A DNA stretch of 42,994 bases from Sphingosinicella terrae. Its GTDB lineage: Bacteria; Pseudomonadota; Alphaproteobacteria; Sphingomonadales; Sphingomonadaceae. Every line of letters begins with the position of its first letter. Position 1 is the first letter of the stretch. Position numbers and translations under genes: made by a program. The notes beneath the pieces were generated by a model. That model saw nothing but the letters and a program-made list of their open reading frames with translations, ran no database searches and was not told the DNA's origin. The stretch covers positions 1 through 42,994 of the forward strand of contig NZ_QDFY01000022.1 of the NCBI RefSeq assembly GCF_003347635.1, in the 5' to 3' direction. Of the stretch, positions 15,555-24,097 are shown in pieces.

Positions 15555-17981
15555 ATGACCTTGTCGATCCTGCCCCATCAGCTTCCCGACGCACTCGCCG
15601 ACGCTCCGGCCGGGATCGCAATGCTGTCGCTCGACTGCTTCGACACGCTGCTCTGGCGCGATGTCCATGCCCCCGCCGACGTCTTCGCGGACCTCGGCAA
15701 TGGTGCGACGCCGCAGCAGCGCATCTGGGCCGAGTCCCATGCCCGCAGCCGCCAGACGCTCCGCAAGGGCTCGAACGAGGCCAGCATCGAGCAAATCTAT
15801 TCGGCGCTGCTGCCGGGACATGAGGATGCAGCGCGCGCCAGCGCGATGGCCGCGGAGCTCGAGGCCGAGGCGCGGCATTGCTACGGCTTCGCGCCGACCG
15901 TGGCGCTGATGCGGGCGGCCAAGGCTGCGGGCCTGTCGATCGCCGTCGTCAGCGACACTTATCTCAGCCGCGACCAGCTCGTCGCGCTGATCACGGCCGC
16001 GGCGGGAGACGAGGTCGCCGCGCTGATCGACCATGTCTTCTGCTCGTCCGAATATGGCGTCTCGAAGGCGGAAGGCCTGTTCAAGCATGTCCTGCGCAAG
16101 ACTCGGCTGGCGCCCGACCGGATCCTCCATATCGGCGACAACAAGAAGGCCGACTTCACCGCCGCCCGCGCCCTCGGCATCCACGGAGTCCACCTCGTCC
16201 AGTTCGGCGAGGAGGACCAGCAGCGGCTGCGGCTGGAAGCGGCCGTCGCCGCCATCGTCAACGGCAACGGCGCGTCGGTCGTGCCTCCCCATCAGCCCCA
16301 CCGCGCCGCGCACGCGCTCACCCTTCCCGCCATTGCGGACCCCGCCGAGCGGCTCGGTTTTTCGGCGCTCGGGCCGGTGCTCCATGCCTTCGGCCGTTGG
16401 CTGGCCGACGAGGCGGCGGCGCTTTCGCGGCCCGGCGCGCGCACCCACATCCTCTTCCTGATGCGGGACGGCTATCTCCCGCAGCGTGTCTTCGAGGCGC
16501 TGGATACCGGCCTGTCGGCGACGTCCGTCGAGATCAGCCGCTTCACCGCGACCGCATCCGCCTTCACCGACGAGAATGCCGTCGCCGATCACCTGGAGAT
16601 CGAGCTCGAATGCACCGACCTCGCCGCCATCGCGAAGCAGCTGCTGTTCACCGAGGACGAGACAGCCGCCCTCCTGCGCAAGCTGCCGACGCGCGGGCGC
16701 GAGCGCGCCTTCGCCGCCGCCGTGCGTCAGCCGACGAACCTGCGCAAGGTGCTGGGCCGCTCGCGCGCCTTCGCCGAGCGCCTGACCCGATACGTCGCCC
16801 AGCAGGTGCCCGCCCGCCCGGGCGACACGCTGCTCCTGGTCGACCTCGGCTATAACGGCACCGTCCAGGATCGGATCGAGCCGCTCCTCCGCCGCGCGCT
16901 GGAGGTCGAGATCGCCGGGCGCTACCTGCTCCTTCGCGAGCAGAAGGTTGGCCGCTTCGACAAGAAGGGCCTGTTCGATTCCCGCCATTATGCGTCGACG
17001 ACGCTCGAGGCGATGTGCGCCAACGTCGCGGTCGTCGAGCAGCTCTGCACCGCGGCGCAGGGCTCGGTCGTCGATTATGACGAATCCGGCATGGCCGTTC
17101 GCGCCGAGAACAGCATCAAGGCGCGCCAGAGCGATGTTCGCGACGCCGTCCAGACGGGCTGCGTCCGCTTCGCCCGCGAGCGCGAGGCCGCCTTCGTCCG
17201 GCCGCCGCTTGCCGACAGCGACGACACGCGGCGGGAGGCGGCTGCCGCCATTCTCGGCCGACTGATGTTCCTGCCGCTGCCGTCCGAGCTCGAGGTGCTG
17301 TCCAGCTTCGAGCACGACGTCAATCTCGGCACCGGTGGAACGGTGAGACTGTTCGACAAGGACGTGGCCGACCAGGGCCTGAAGCGGAGGGGCCTGTTCT
17401 ACATGAAGGGCGCCGAGCGCATGTATCTGCCGGCCGAGCTGCGCGGCCAGGGCCTGCCGGCCAGCCTGACCCTGCTCACCCAGCATCGGTTCGGCCTCGA
17501 CCTCAAATATGCCGATTTCTGCGATCGCGCGATCGAGCTCCCGATCATCGTCGCCGACGGAAACGACGTCGTGCTCGACCGCGTCCAGGCGCATGCCACC
17601 CATGACGGCTGGTTCATGGCGGCGATACCGGTGGGCGAGGCCCGCTTCGCCATCGGCGTCCAGTTCGGCCGCCTCTACGACTGGGTGCAGGTCGACTCGG
17701 CCCAATTCGTGCCGGTCCGCGCCTTCCTCAGCGAGAAGGCGGGGCGCTACGGCGATCCGATCGACGCGCTGCCGTCGCTCGAGGGCATGGAGCAGGTGGC
17801 GCCCCACCTGATGCGCTGCGAGGATGCCTCCGCCTTCATGATGGTGCCGCCGCCCGTCCTGGTCCAGCCGGAGCCGATGATGCTCGCCATCGTCTTCCGC
17901 CCGATCGCCGATCGCCCGAAGGTTGCCGCCGATCGCCCGCTTGTCGATCGGGTCGCGCACGAGGCCTCCGCCGCCGGCTGA
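15555..17981 (+). CDS. two-part HAD-superfamily protein, candidate flagellin-modification enzyme
   Basis: An 808-aa soluble protein. The N-terminal 220 residues form a HAD hydrolase with motif I LDCFDTLLWR (nucleophile D27, acid D30), motif II VVSDTYLS near 132-139 and motif IV IGDNKKADF near 193-201. All catalytic Asp positions appear intact. A second domain from about residue 265 (LGFSALGPVLHAFGRWL, HILFLMRDGYLPQ, LLLVDLGYNGTVQ) is of the type found in large predicted HAD hydrolases (COG5610-like) of surface-glycan loci; a C-terminal beta-rich part follows from about 640. The ATG at 15555 gives the standard start. It is divergent from fliC with a flagellar-type promoter and its own terminator, which suggests a role in filament glycosylation or another surface modification. 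Substrate unknown. Confidence 0.72.
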   Translation: MTLSILPHQLPDALADAPAGIAMLSLDCFDTLLWRDVHAPADVFADLGNGATPQQRIWAESHARSRQTLRKGSNEASIEQIYSALLPGHEDAARASAMAAELEAEARHCYGFAPTVALMRAAKAAGLSIAVVSDTYLSRDQLVALITAAAGDEVAALIDHVFCSSEYGVSKAEGLFKHVLRKTRLAPDRILHIGDNKKADFTAARALGIHGVHLVQFGEEDQQRLRLEAAVAAIVNGNGASVVPPHQPHRAAHALTLPAIADPAERLGFSALGPVLHAFGRWLADEAAALSRPGARTHILFLMRDGYLPQRVFEALDTGLSATSVEISRFTATASAFTDENAVADHLEIELECTDLAAIAKQLLFTEDETAALLRKLPTRGRERAFAAAVRQPTNLRKVLGRSRAFAERLTRYVAQQVPARPGDTLLLVDLGYNGTVQDRIEPLLRRALEVEIAGRYLLLREQKVGRFDKKGLFDSRHYASTTLEAMCANVAVVEQLCTAAQGSVVDYDESGMAVRAENSIKARQSDVRDAVQTGCVRFAREREAAFVRPPLADSDDTRREAAAAILGRLMFLPLPSELEVLSSFEHDVNLGTGGTVRLFDKDVADQGLKRRGLFYMKGAERMYLPAELRGQGLPASLTLLTQHRFGLDLKYADFCDRAIELPIIVADGNDVVLDRVQAHATHDGWFMAAIPVGEARFAIGVQFGRLYDWVQVDSAQFVPVRAFLSEKAGRYGDPIDALPSLEGMEQVAPHLMRCEDASAFMMVPPPVLVQPEPMMLAIVFRPIADRPKVAADRPLVDRVAHEASAAG

Positions 17982-18010
17982 CGAGCCTGCCGATTAGAGA
18001 CGAGCGAAGC

Positions 18011-18042
18011 GCCCGCCGGTGGTCGATCGGCGGGCTCTTTCG
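18011..18042 (+). terminator. terminator of the HAD gene
   Basis: GCCCGCCG pairs with CGGCGGGC across a 9-nt loop (18011-18035), followed by TCTTTCG. It starts 30 nt after the stop codon. Confidence 0.75.
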
Positions 18043-18081
18043 TGCCGGTCCCGATCCGGCGCCGGGCGGAAGGCATCCGCC

Positions 18082-18114
18082 AAAAAAAAGGAGGCCCTGC
18101 AGGGCAGGGCCTCC
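18082..18114 (-). terminator. terminator of the flgF-flgG-flgA-flgH operon
   Basis: On the minus strand GGAGGCCCTGC pairs perfectly with GCAGGGCCTCC across a 3-nt loop, followed by eight T residues. This is the strongest terminator in the window. It ends the operon 37 nt after the flgH stop. Confidence 0.93.
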
Positions 18115-18150
18115 ATCGGACGGCGTCGAAACCACTGGCGTGGCGAGCGG

Positions 18151-18915
18151 TCAGAAGGGGAAGAGAGCGTCGTAGATCTGCTGCGCCCACCGCGCCTGCT
18201 GGACGTCGGTGAGGTGGCCGCGGCCGCCATAGCTGACCCGCGCCTCGGCGATCTGCGAATGGCGGATGCTGTTGTCGCGGGAGATGTCCTGCGGCCGGAT
18301 GATGCCGGTGACGATCAGCTCGCGCAGCTCGAAATTGACCCGCATCTCCTGGCGGCCCCGGATGACGAGATTACCGTTCGGCAGGACGTTGGTGACCACC
18401 GCGGCCATCGTCAGGTTGATCGTCTCGCTGCGCTCGGTGGTGCCGGTGCCGGTCGAGCGCGAGGAGGAGTCGGCATCGACGAGGTTGCTGGTATCCGGAT
18501 TGCCGGGCAGCACGTCCCGAAGGGGATTCTCGAGGCCGAACAGGGCGCCGAGCCCGAAATTCTCGCCGCCCGAACGCGACCGCGAGGTGCTGTTGTCGAC
18601 CGAGGCACGGTCCGAGACGTTGATGCGGATGGTGACGATGTCACCCTGCTGGGAGGCCCGCTGGTCGCGGAACAGCGAGCCGGCGCCCGAGCGGAACAGC
18701 GACGCCGACGGGGCGGACGGCGGGGCGGCGACCGGGCCGGCGGGCAGCGCCTCGATCAGGTCGGGGCGGGCGATCGAACCCTCGGCCCGGGGCACCGCCA
18801 TCTTTTCCTGTGCGGAGAAGCGCGGCGCACGGCCGACATGGGAGAGGCGCCCGGCGGCGCCGCAGCCCGAAAGGATCGGGGCGACCATCAACAAGACCAA
18901 CAATTGCTTCTTCAT
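18151..18915 (-). CDS. flgH: flagellar L-ring lipoprotein FlgH
   Basis: FlgH forms the outer-membrane L ring around the distal rod. The 254-aa product has a lipoprotein signal with lipobox LSGC (Cys18), an N-terminal linker with PRAEGSIARPD, and the conserved core (GSLFRDQRASQQGDIVTIRI near 79-98, NGNLVIRGRQEM near 186-197, GIIRPQDISRDNSIRHSQIA near 210-229, ending in YDALFPF). The ATG at 18915 has GGAG 6 nt upstream. It is the last gene of the flgF-flgG-flgA-flgH unit, 85 nt after flgA. The usual partner flgI is not adjacent. Confidence 0.96.
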   Translation of the reverse strand: MKKQLLVLLMVAPILSGCGAAGRLSHVGRAPRFSAQEKMAVPRAEGSIARPDLIEALPAGPVAAPPSAPSASLFRSGAGSLFRDQRASQQGDIVTIRINVSDRASVDNSTSRSRSGGENFGLGALFGLENPLRDVLPGNPDTSNLVDADSSSRSTGTGTTERSETINLTMAAVVTNVLPNGNLVIRGRQEMRVNFELRELIVTGIIRPQDISRDNSIRHSQIAEARVSYGGRGHLTDVQQARWAQQIYDALFPF

Positions 18916-19000
18916 GACTGGCTCCAGGAGCAGCGTGCCGCGACGCGCGCGGCGAGGTTGGCGATCGGGCGGGCGGCCGGGAGACCGGCGCCCGGCCCGG

Positions 19001-19441
19001 TCAGGGTGCGGAGACGCGGACGGCGCCGCTGCCCTCGACGACGCCGTCGAGGGTGCGATTGGTGGAGGCGACGACGCGCACCGCCTCGCCCGCGCCGGCG
19101 CTGCCGAGGGCGCGGCCGGAGGCGGTGATCGTCAGCCCGCCGGAACGGACATAGATCGTCACCGGCTCGCCGCGCCGCACCAGCCGCGGGGCGATCACGT
19201 CGCCGGAACGGACGACGTTGCCGGCGGAGAGCCGGCGATTGGCCTCCATCCCGGCGGCGGCCTCGATCGGCAGCGCGCCGCGCGCCTGGGCGGCGCTTCG
19301 CTCCTCGACGGCGAAGTCGTCGGCGGCGATCTGCTCGCCGCGCTCGATGGTCCGGGCAAGGACCGGCGCCTCGACGGCGGCCGGTGCCGCGGCCTGGAAG
19401 GCCACGGCGATCGGAAGGATCAGGATCGACGCCATCGTCAT
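19001..19441 (-). CDS. flgA: P-ring assembly chaperone FlgA
   Basis: FlgA is a periplasmic chaperone for FlgI polymerisation into the P ring. The 146-aa product has a signal peptide (hydrophobic residues 3-20, ending in AAAPA) and a SAF-type C-terminal domain (ARTIERGEQIAADDFAVEE near 29-47, GNVVRSGDVIAPRLVRRGEPV near 74-94). It is short compared with enterobacterial FlgA, but this is common in alphaproteobacteria. The ATG at 19441 overlaps the flgG stop by one base (TGATG); a GTG at 19444 is possible but less likely. Coupled translation with flgG is likely. Confidence 0.9.
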   Translation of the reverse strand: MTMASILILPIAVAFQAAAPAAVEAPVLARTIERGEQIAADDFAVEERSAAQARGALPIEAAAGMEANRRLSAGNVVRSGDVIAPRLVRRGEPVTIYVRSGGLTITASGRALGSAGAGEAVRVVASTNRTLDGVVEGSGAVRVSAP

Positions 19442-20226
19442 CACCGCAGCTGGCTGGTGGTGCCGAGCATCTCGTCCACCGTCTTCACGACGCGGCTGTT
19501 CATCTCATAGGCGCGCTGGGCGGTGATCAGAGCGGTGATCTCGGCCACCGGATTGACGTTGGATGCCTCGAGGAAGCCCTGGCGGAGCGATCCGAAGCCG
19601 GGTTCGCCGGGAGCGGCGACGTTCGGCTCGCCCGAGGCGGGGGTCTGCATGAACAGGTTGCCGCCCATCGCTTCGAGACCCGCCTCGTTCATGAACGTGG
19701 CGAGCTGGAGCTGGCCGACGTCCTGCAGGGCGGCGTCGCCGGCAACCTTCACCTGCACGGTGCCGTTGCGGGCGATGACGACGTCGGTTGCCTCCTGGGG
19801 AATGGCGATGCCGGGTTGGACCGGATAGCCGTCCGCCGTCACCAGCTCGCCCTGGTCGGAGACCTGGAACGAGCCGGCGCGGGTGTAGGCCGTCTCGCCG
19901 TTCGGCATCGTGATCTGGAAATAGCCCTGGCCCTCGATGGCGACGTCGTAGCGATTGTCGGTCTGGGTGAGCGCGCCCTGGGTCCCGATCCGGTAGACGC
20001 CGCCGGTGCGAACGCCGGCGCCGATCTGGATGCCGGACGGCGCCGTCGCCTCGGGGCCGCCGGTCTGGGCGCCGGCGCGCGTCACCTGCTGGTAGAGCAG
20101 GTCCTGGAACTCGGCCCGCTGCCTCTTGTAGGCGGTCGTGTTCATGTTGGCGATGTTGTTGGAGATGACGTCGACATTGGTCTGCTGCGCGAGCATGCCG
20201 GTGCCGGCGATGGACAATGAACGCAT
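19441..20226 (-). CDS. flgG: distal rod protein FlgG
   Basis: FlgG builds the distal rod. The 261-aa product has the standard family length. The N-terminal signature QTNVDVISNNIANMNTTAYK (residues 15-34), the FlgEFG middle domain (GQGYFQITMPNGETAYTRAG) and the C-terminal helix ending in EMLGTTSQLR are visible. The ATG at 20226 follows a purine-rich stretch (GAGGAAGC) at the expected distance. It is the second gene of the flgF unit, 31 nt after flgF. Confidence 0.97.
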   Translation of the reverse strand: MRSLSIAGTGMLAQQTNVDVISNNIANMNTTAYKRQRAEFQDLLYQQVTRAGAQTGGPEATAPSGIQIGAGVRTGGVYRIGTQGALTQTDNRYDVAIEGQGYFQITMPNGETAYTRAGSFQVSDQGELVTADGYPVQPGIAIPQEATDVVIARNGTVQVKVAGDAALQDVGQLQLATFMNEAGLEAMGGNLFMQTPASGEPNVAAPGEPGFGSLRQGFLEASNVNPVAEITALITAQRAYEMNSRVVKTVDEMLGTTSQLR

Positions 20227-20257
20227 TTTGGCTTCCTCGGGATGAAAAGGTTGAAGG

Positions 20258-21001
20258 TCAGTCGACGCGGCCGAGCCGTTCGATCGCGCGCTTGCGCATG
20301 TCGTTGATTCCGTCAGCCATGCGCTGACTCGTCTGGTAGGAGCGCAGGATCTCGATCATCGCCGTCGTCTCGACGATCGGCTGGACGTTCGATGCCTCGA
20401 TGCCGCCGCTGCGCAGGCGGGTCTCGGCGGCGGCGAGCTCGCGGCCGCCCTCGCCGGCCAGCAATCCGTCCCCGCGCGGCGCTACCGACGCCTCGTTCTC
20501 GAACACGGTCACGGTGAGCCGGCCGATCGGGCCCTGCGGCCCCATCAAAGTGCCGTCGTCGCTGATCCGCAGCTGGCTGGCCTGGTCGGCGGGCACGGCG
20601 ATCGACTGGCCACCCTCGCCGAGGACACGCTGGCCCGTGGAAGTGGCGAGCTCGCCGCTCTCGAGGACGCGAAGCAGCCCCGCGCGCGTATAGGCGGTGC
20701 CGCCGCCGGGGGCCTCGACCGCGAGATAGCCGGGTCCGTCGACCATCACGTCGAGCGGGTTGCCGGTCGCCTGGAAGGCGCCGGGCGTGGTGTCGTGGAC
20801 GGCGCCGTAGTCGAGCACGAAGGACACGTCGCGAGCCGCTTCGGTCATCCCTTCGCGGCCGCGCTCCACATATTCGTGGAACACCGGCTGCTCGCGCCGG
20901 AATCCTGCGGTGCTGACATTGGCCATGTTGTTGGCGACGACGTCGAGCCGGCGCCGGAGGGCCTGTTCATGGCTGAGCAGCACATAGGAAGAAATGTCCA
21001 T
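20258..21001 (-). CDS. flgF: proximal rod protein FlgF
   Basis: FlgF is a proximal rod subunit. The 247-aa protein begins MDISSYVLLSHEQALRRRLD with the rod signature VVANNMANVSTAGFRRE, and has the FlgEFG fold (GPGYLAVEAPGGGTAYTRAG) and a C-terminal helix. The ATG at 21001 was chosen from homology, with GGAGTGCGGA before it; the frame stays open upstream over the fliL start, but that part is a shadow. It begins the flgF-flgG-flgA-flgH unit and is divergent from fliL. The GGCAGAATTTGCC palindrome lies between its start codon and the shared promoter, that is, within its predicted leader. Confidence 0.95.
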   Translation of the reverse strand: MDISSYVLLSHEQALRRRLDVVANNMANVSTAGFRREQPVFHEYVERGREGMTEAARDVSFVLDYGAVHDTTPGAFQATGNPLDVMVDGPGYLAVEAPGGGTAYTRAGLLRVLESGELATSTGQRVLGEGGQSIAVPADQASQLRISDDGTLMGPQGPIGRLTVTVFENEASVAPRGDGLLAGEGGRELAAAETRLRSGGIEASNVQPIVETTAMIEILRSYQTSQRMADGINDMRKRAIERLGRVD

Positions 21002-21039
21002 TCCGCACTCCGGAAAAATTCCTGGAAACTTCGGCACTA

Positions 21040-21052
21040 GGCAGAATTTGCC
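21040..21052. promoter_or_regulatory. candidate FlbD operator between flgF and fliL
   Basis: GGCAGAATTTGCC, one mismatch from a perfect palindrome. Its centre lies about 20 nt upstream of the fliL -10 but downstream of the expected flgF transcription start. The arrangement would fit activation of one direction and repression of the other. Confidence 0.5.
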
Positions 21053-21060
21053 GGTGTCCC

Positions 21061-21071
21061 CTCTATAATAG
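21061..21071. promoter_or_regulatory. shared divergent promoter, CTCTATAATAG
   Basis: Plus strand CTCTATAAT lies upstream of fliL; the palindromic core CTATAATAG at 21063-21071 reads CTATTATAG on the minus strand, towards flgF. This is the only such element in the 138-nt divergent gap. Confidence 0.62.
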
Positions 21072-21139
21072 GAGAAAATCGGATCGGCCGGCGCGATCGG
21101 AGCGATTTCGGCGACATCGGCCGGCGAAAGGAACGGGAC

Positions 21140-21640
21140 TTGGCGAACCAGCAAGAGAATGAAGTCGAGGAGGTCGTGCAGGAGGTGACGGTGCTGCCGG
21201 CGCCGGCAGGGCGTCCGCGAAAGAAGCTGATCATCGGCGCGAGCCTCGCGCTCCTGCTGCTCGGGGGCGGGGGTTTCGCCGGCTATACGCTGCTCGGCGG
21301 CGGCGAGGATGCGGCCGAAGCGAGCGTCGAGGAGGTCGCCACCTTCGTCGACGTGCCGCCGCTCACCGTCAACCTGCGGGCTCCGGACGGTGCCCCGCGC
21401 TTCCTGCGCGTGCACCTGATGCTGGTGCCGTCGTCGGAGGAGCTGGCCGAGGAGATCACCGGCAAGCTGCCGCTGATCATCGACGCCTATCAGCCGTTCC
21501 TGCGCGAGCTGCGGCCGGAGGATCTTGCCGGCTCTGCCGCCGCCTTCCGTCTCAAGGAGGAGATGCTCGTCCGCGCCAACGCGACGGTCGGGCCGGGCTC
21601 CGTCACCGACGTCCTCATCCAGGATCTTGTGCAGCAATGA
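21140..21640 (+). CDS. fliL: flagellar basal-body-associated protein FliL
   Basis: FliL is an inner-membrane protein that rings and supports the stator. The 166-aa product has a short cytoplasmic N-terminus, one membrane helix near residues 31-52 (LIIGASLALLLLGGGGFAGY), and a periplasmic stomatin-like domain (VDVPPLTVNLRAP, RFLRVHLMLVPSSEELAEEI, VTDVLIQDLVQQ). The start is TTG at 21140, with AAAGGA about 8 nt upstream; no ATG is available before the membrane helix. It overlaps fliM by 4 nt (ATGA) and heads the fliL-fliM unit. Confidence 0.93.
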   Translation: MANQQENEVEEVVQEVTVLPAPAGRPRKKLIIGASLALLLLGGGGFAGYTLLGGGEDAAEASVEEVATFVDVPPLTVNLRAPDGAPRFLRVHLMLVPSSEELAEEITGKLPLIIDAYQPFLRELRPEDLAGSAAAFRLKEEMLVRANATVGPGSVTDVLIQDLVQQ

Positions 21641-22641
21641 GCGATTTCGAGGAGTTCGATCTTCCCGATCCGCAGCCGATGGCGCTCGGGGACGATCAGG
21701 CGCTGGACCAGGCCGATATCGACGCCCTGTTCGGGGACGTCGCGGCGCCGGCGCCGCAGAAGAGCGGCCTTCGCGCGGTCATCGAATCCGACGTGATCAA
21801 CCACGAGCGGTTGCCGATGCTCGAGGTGGTGTGCGACCGCGTGATCCGGACCTTCGCCACCAACATGCGCAACCTCACGTCGGATGCCATCGACGTCAGC
21901 CTCGAGGCGACGACCTCTGTGCGCTTCGGCGAGTTCATGAACCGGGTCGCGCTGCCGGCGATGTTTGGAGTCTTTCGGGTCGAGGAATGGGAGAATTACG
22001 GCATCGTCGCCGTCGAGTCCTCGCTCATCTACTCCGTGGTCGACGCCTTGCTCGGCGGCCGCGGCGCCAACGGTCCGGTCAAGATCGACGGCCGCGGCTT
22101 CACGACGATCGAGACGACCCTGGTGTCGCGGATGATCGAGCTGGCCCTGTCCGATCTCGCCGCGGCGTTCGAGCCGATCGCTCCGATCACGATGAAGCTG
22201 GAGCGGATCGAGACGAGCCCCCGCTTCGCCGCGATCGCAAGCCCGAGCAACGTCACCGCCGTCTCCACCTTCCGGGTCGACATGGACGAGCGCGGCGGCC
22301 GCTTCAGCGTGCTGCTCCCCTATGCGACCCTGGAGCCGGTGCGCGAAAAGCTGCTGCAGCGCTTCATGGGCGAGAAGATGGGGCGTGATTCCCTGTGGGA
22401 GGTCCATATGGGCGCCGAGATCCGCAAGACCGAGGTCCAGCTCGATGCGGTGCTGGCCGAGCGGGTCCTGCGACTGCGCGACGTCCAGGCGCTGCAGGTC
22501 GGCCAGACGCTCTCGCTCAACAAGCATGCTGACGATCCGCTGGAGATCCACTCGAGCGGCGTCCGCCTCGGCCGTGCGCTGCTCGGGCAGCGCAACCAGA
22601 ATGTCGCCATCCGTCTCCTCACCGATATCGCGAAGGACTGA
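21637..22641 (+). CDS. fliM: flagellar motor switch protein FliM
   Basis: FliM forms the C-ring wall and binds phosphorylated CheY to change rotation. The 334-aa product has an N-terminal CheY-binding-type segment (LDQADIDALFGD near residues 23-34), the CheC-like middle domain (IESDVINHERLPMLEVV, then FGVFRVEEWENYGIVAVESS and VDALLGGRG), and a C-terminal SpoA domain (LRLRDVQALQVGQTLSLN). Its start codon overlaps the fliL stop, so translation is coupled. Confidence 0.97.
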   Translation: MSDFEEFDLPDPQPMALGDDQALDQADIDALFGDVAAPAPQKSGLRAVIESDVINHERLPMLEVVCDRVIRTFATNMRNLTSDAIDVSLEATTSVRFGEFMNRVALPAMFGVFRVEEWENYGIVAVESSLIYSVVDALLGGRGANGPVKIDGRGFTTIETTLVSRMIELALSDLAAAFEPIAPITMKLERIETSPRFAAIASPSNVTAVSTFRVDMDERGGRFSVLLPYATLEPVREKLLQRFMGEKMGRDSLWEVHMGAEIRKTEVQLDAVLAERVLRLRDVQALQVGQTLSLNKHADDPLEIHSSGVRLGRALLGQRNQNVAIRLLTDIAKD

Positions 22642-22644
22642 GCC

Positions 22645-23016
22645 ATGGGTTTCGCCACGTTCGTCAACATCATCACCGTCATCTTCTGCCTGGCGGTGCT
22701 CGTGCAGAGCGTCCGCATGATGCGCAGCCTCGATGCGGTGAAGGGCGCATCGCTGCAGCAGATCGTGCAGGCTCTGGACACGGCGACGACCCAGGCGCGC
22801 CTCGTCCTGTCGGAGCTCAAGGAGACGTTGCGTACCGACGCCGCGTCCACCTCCCGGGCACTGGCGTCGGCCGAATCTATACGCGACGAGCTGACCGTGA
22901 TGGTCGGGATCGCCAACGCGACGGCCGACCGGCTGCTCGAGAGCGCCGGCAATGGAGCCGCAGCCGACGGCGAAGCCGACGAGGACCTGCTCGAGCTCGA
23001 CCGGGCTGCAGCATGA
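22645..23016 (+). CDS. membrane-anchored DUF6468-like protein of the fliM operon
   Basis: A 123-aa protein with one N-terminal membrane helix (residues 3-23, FATFVNIITVIFCLAVLVQSV) followed by a helical, probably coiled-coil region (about 30-95) and an acidic tail. Small proteins of this layout lie between fliM and motE-like genes in many alphaproteobacteria and are assigned to DUF6468; that assignment is from memory. The ATG at 22645 lies 3 nt after fliM, with GAAGGA upstream. It overlaps the next gene by 4 nt. Function is unknown; a structural or motor role is inferred from location. Confidence 0.75.
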   Translation: MGFATFVNIITVIFCLAVLVQSVRMMRSLDAVKGASLQQIVQALDTATTQARLVLSELKETLRTDAASTSRALASAESIRDELTVMVGIANATADRLLESAGNGAAADGEADEDLLELDRAAA

Positions 23017-23558
23017 AGATGCGTCCTTCCCTGCTGATGCTGATGGCGGCCACGGCCGGCGTCGGTGTCCTCGCGAACGGTGTCAGCGCCGCCGATCCCG
23101 CCGCCAAGGCGCCGGAGACGCGGCTCGGCGCATCGATCAAGCAGGACATGACGGCCCGCGACCAGGAGCTGGCGCGCCGCAACCGCGCGCTGGAGCTGCG
23201 CGAGCAGGCGGCGCGGGCGGCCGAGCAGCGGCTCGCGGCCGGCGGCGCGGCGGCGGCGTCCGCGGCCGAGGCGGGTGGTGCGCCGGCGGCCGGACCTTCG
23301 CCGGAAGAGGAACGGTTCGCCGAATTGGCGCGCATCTATCAGGCGATGCGGCCCAATCGCGCCGCCATCGTGTTCGAGCAGCTCGAGATGGACGTCCAGG
23401 TCGAGGTCGCCGGGCGGATGCGGGAGCGCTCCACCGCGCTCATCCTTGCCAATATGTCGCCCCCCGGCGCGGCGGCGCTCACCATGGCGATGGCGCGCCG
23501 CGACGGCCCGGAAGCTCAGCGCCCCGCCGCCTCGCCGCCCCGGCCGCAGCGCCGCTGA
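23013..23558 (+). CDS. MotE-like periplasmic motility chaperone
   Basis: A 181-aa protein with a signal peptide (residues 1-26, ending in GVSA), a charged coiled-coil (about 40-75) and a C-terminal MgtE-N/FliG-like helical domain (ERFAELARIYQAMRPNRAA near 98-116, VAGRMRERSTALILANMSP). This matches MotE, described in rhizobia as the chaperone of periplasmic MotC. It ends with a Pro- and Arg-rich tail. It overlaps the DUF6468-like gene by 4 nt and ends the fliL unit. No rhizobial-type MotC is recognised, but a large periplasmic TPR protein is encoded 0.8 kb downstream. Confidence 0.78.
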   Translation: MKMRPSLLMLMAATAGVGVLANGVSAADPAAKAPETRLGASIKQDMTARDQELARRNRALELREQAARAAEQRLAAGGAAAASAAEAGGAPAAGPSPEEERFAELARIYQAMRPNRAAIVFEQLEMDVQVEVAGRMRERSTALILANMSPPGAAALTMAMARRDGPEAQRPAASPPRPQRR

Positions 23559-23651
23559 GGCGCCAGGCGAGTCGGATAAGGAAAAAGCGTGCGGCGGCGG
23601 ATGCCGCTCCTGGCGCGGGAAAGTGCCACACCCCGGCGGGGGCAGTGCCGC

Positions 23652-24065
23652 TTAGGCGGCGCGCGCCGCAACCTCGACGATCAGCACCTGCGAAATGCCG
23701 GCATCGGCCGCGTGCAGCGCCTCGGTGAGATCGCGGCTGAGCCGCTCGGCGTCGACCGGGCGGAACGGCGAGGCGTAGAGGCGCGAGAATTCGAGGGCGG
23801 CACCGAGAGACACGGACCGCAGGCGCGGCAACGCCGCGGCGATACGCTCCGCCGCCGCCGGATCGGCGGTGCCGAGCACCATCTTCACGGTGAAGGCCCC
23901 GTCGACGCGTCCGCCGTCGACGATCGGCACCTTGATCTCTTCCATCGGAACGAGGTGCGGGTCGCCATCCGCGGCCGGTTCCGCCCAGGCGAGGGTAGCG
24001 GTGGCGGCAAGCGCGATAGCCGAAGCGGCCATGACAAGGCGGTTTCGCAAGATCAGTTTCCTCAT
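23652..24065 (-). CDS. FliL-like exported protein
   Basis: A 137-aa protein with a signal peptide or signal anchor (residues about 9-28, ending in LAWA) and a domain whose pattern resembles the FliL periplasmic fold: VPMEEIKVPIVDGGRVDGAF near 39-58, followed by a beta strand VKMVLG, a helix with AAERIAAALPRL, and a closing strand QVLIVEVAA. If correct, it is a second FliL-family protein in the cluster. The ATG at 24065 lies about 35 nt from the shared promoter at 24100-24108 and is divergent from the small membrane protein gene. It converges on the motE-like gene with a 93-nt gap. The family assignment is tentative. Confidence 0.6.
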   Translation of the reverse strand: MRKLILRNRLVMAASAIALAATATLAWAEPAADGDPHLVPMEEIKVPIVDGGRVDGAFTVKMVLGTADPAAAERIAAALPRLRSVSLGAALEFSRLYASPFRPVDAERLSRDLTEALHAADAGISQVLIVEVAARAA

Positions 24066-24097
24066 TCGGCCGGGCCGCTCAGCTAAGCACCCGACCC

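Noticed and set aside
15504-17960. 818-codon open frame opposite the HAD gene
   Set aside because: Shadow frame of a clear HAD protein, with no recognisable domains.
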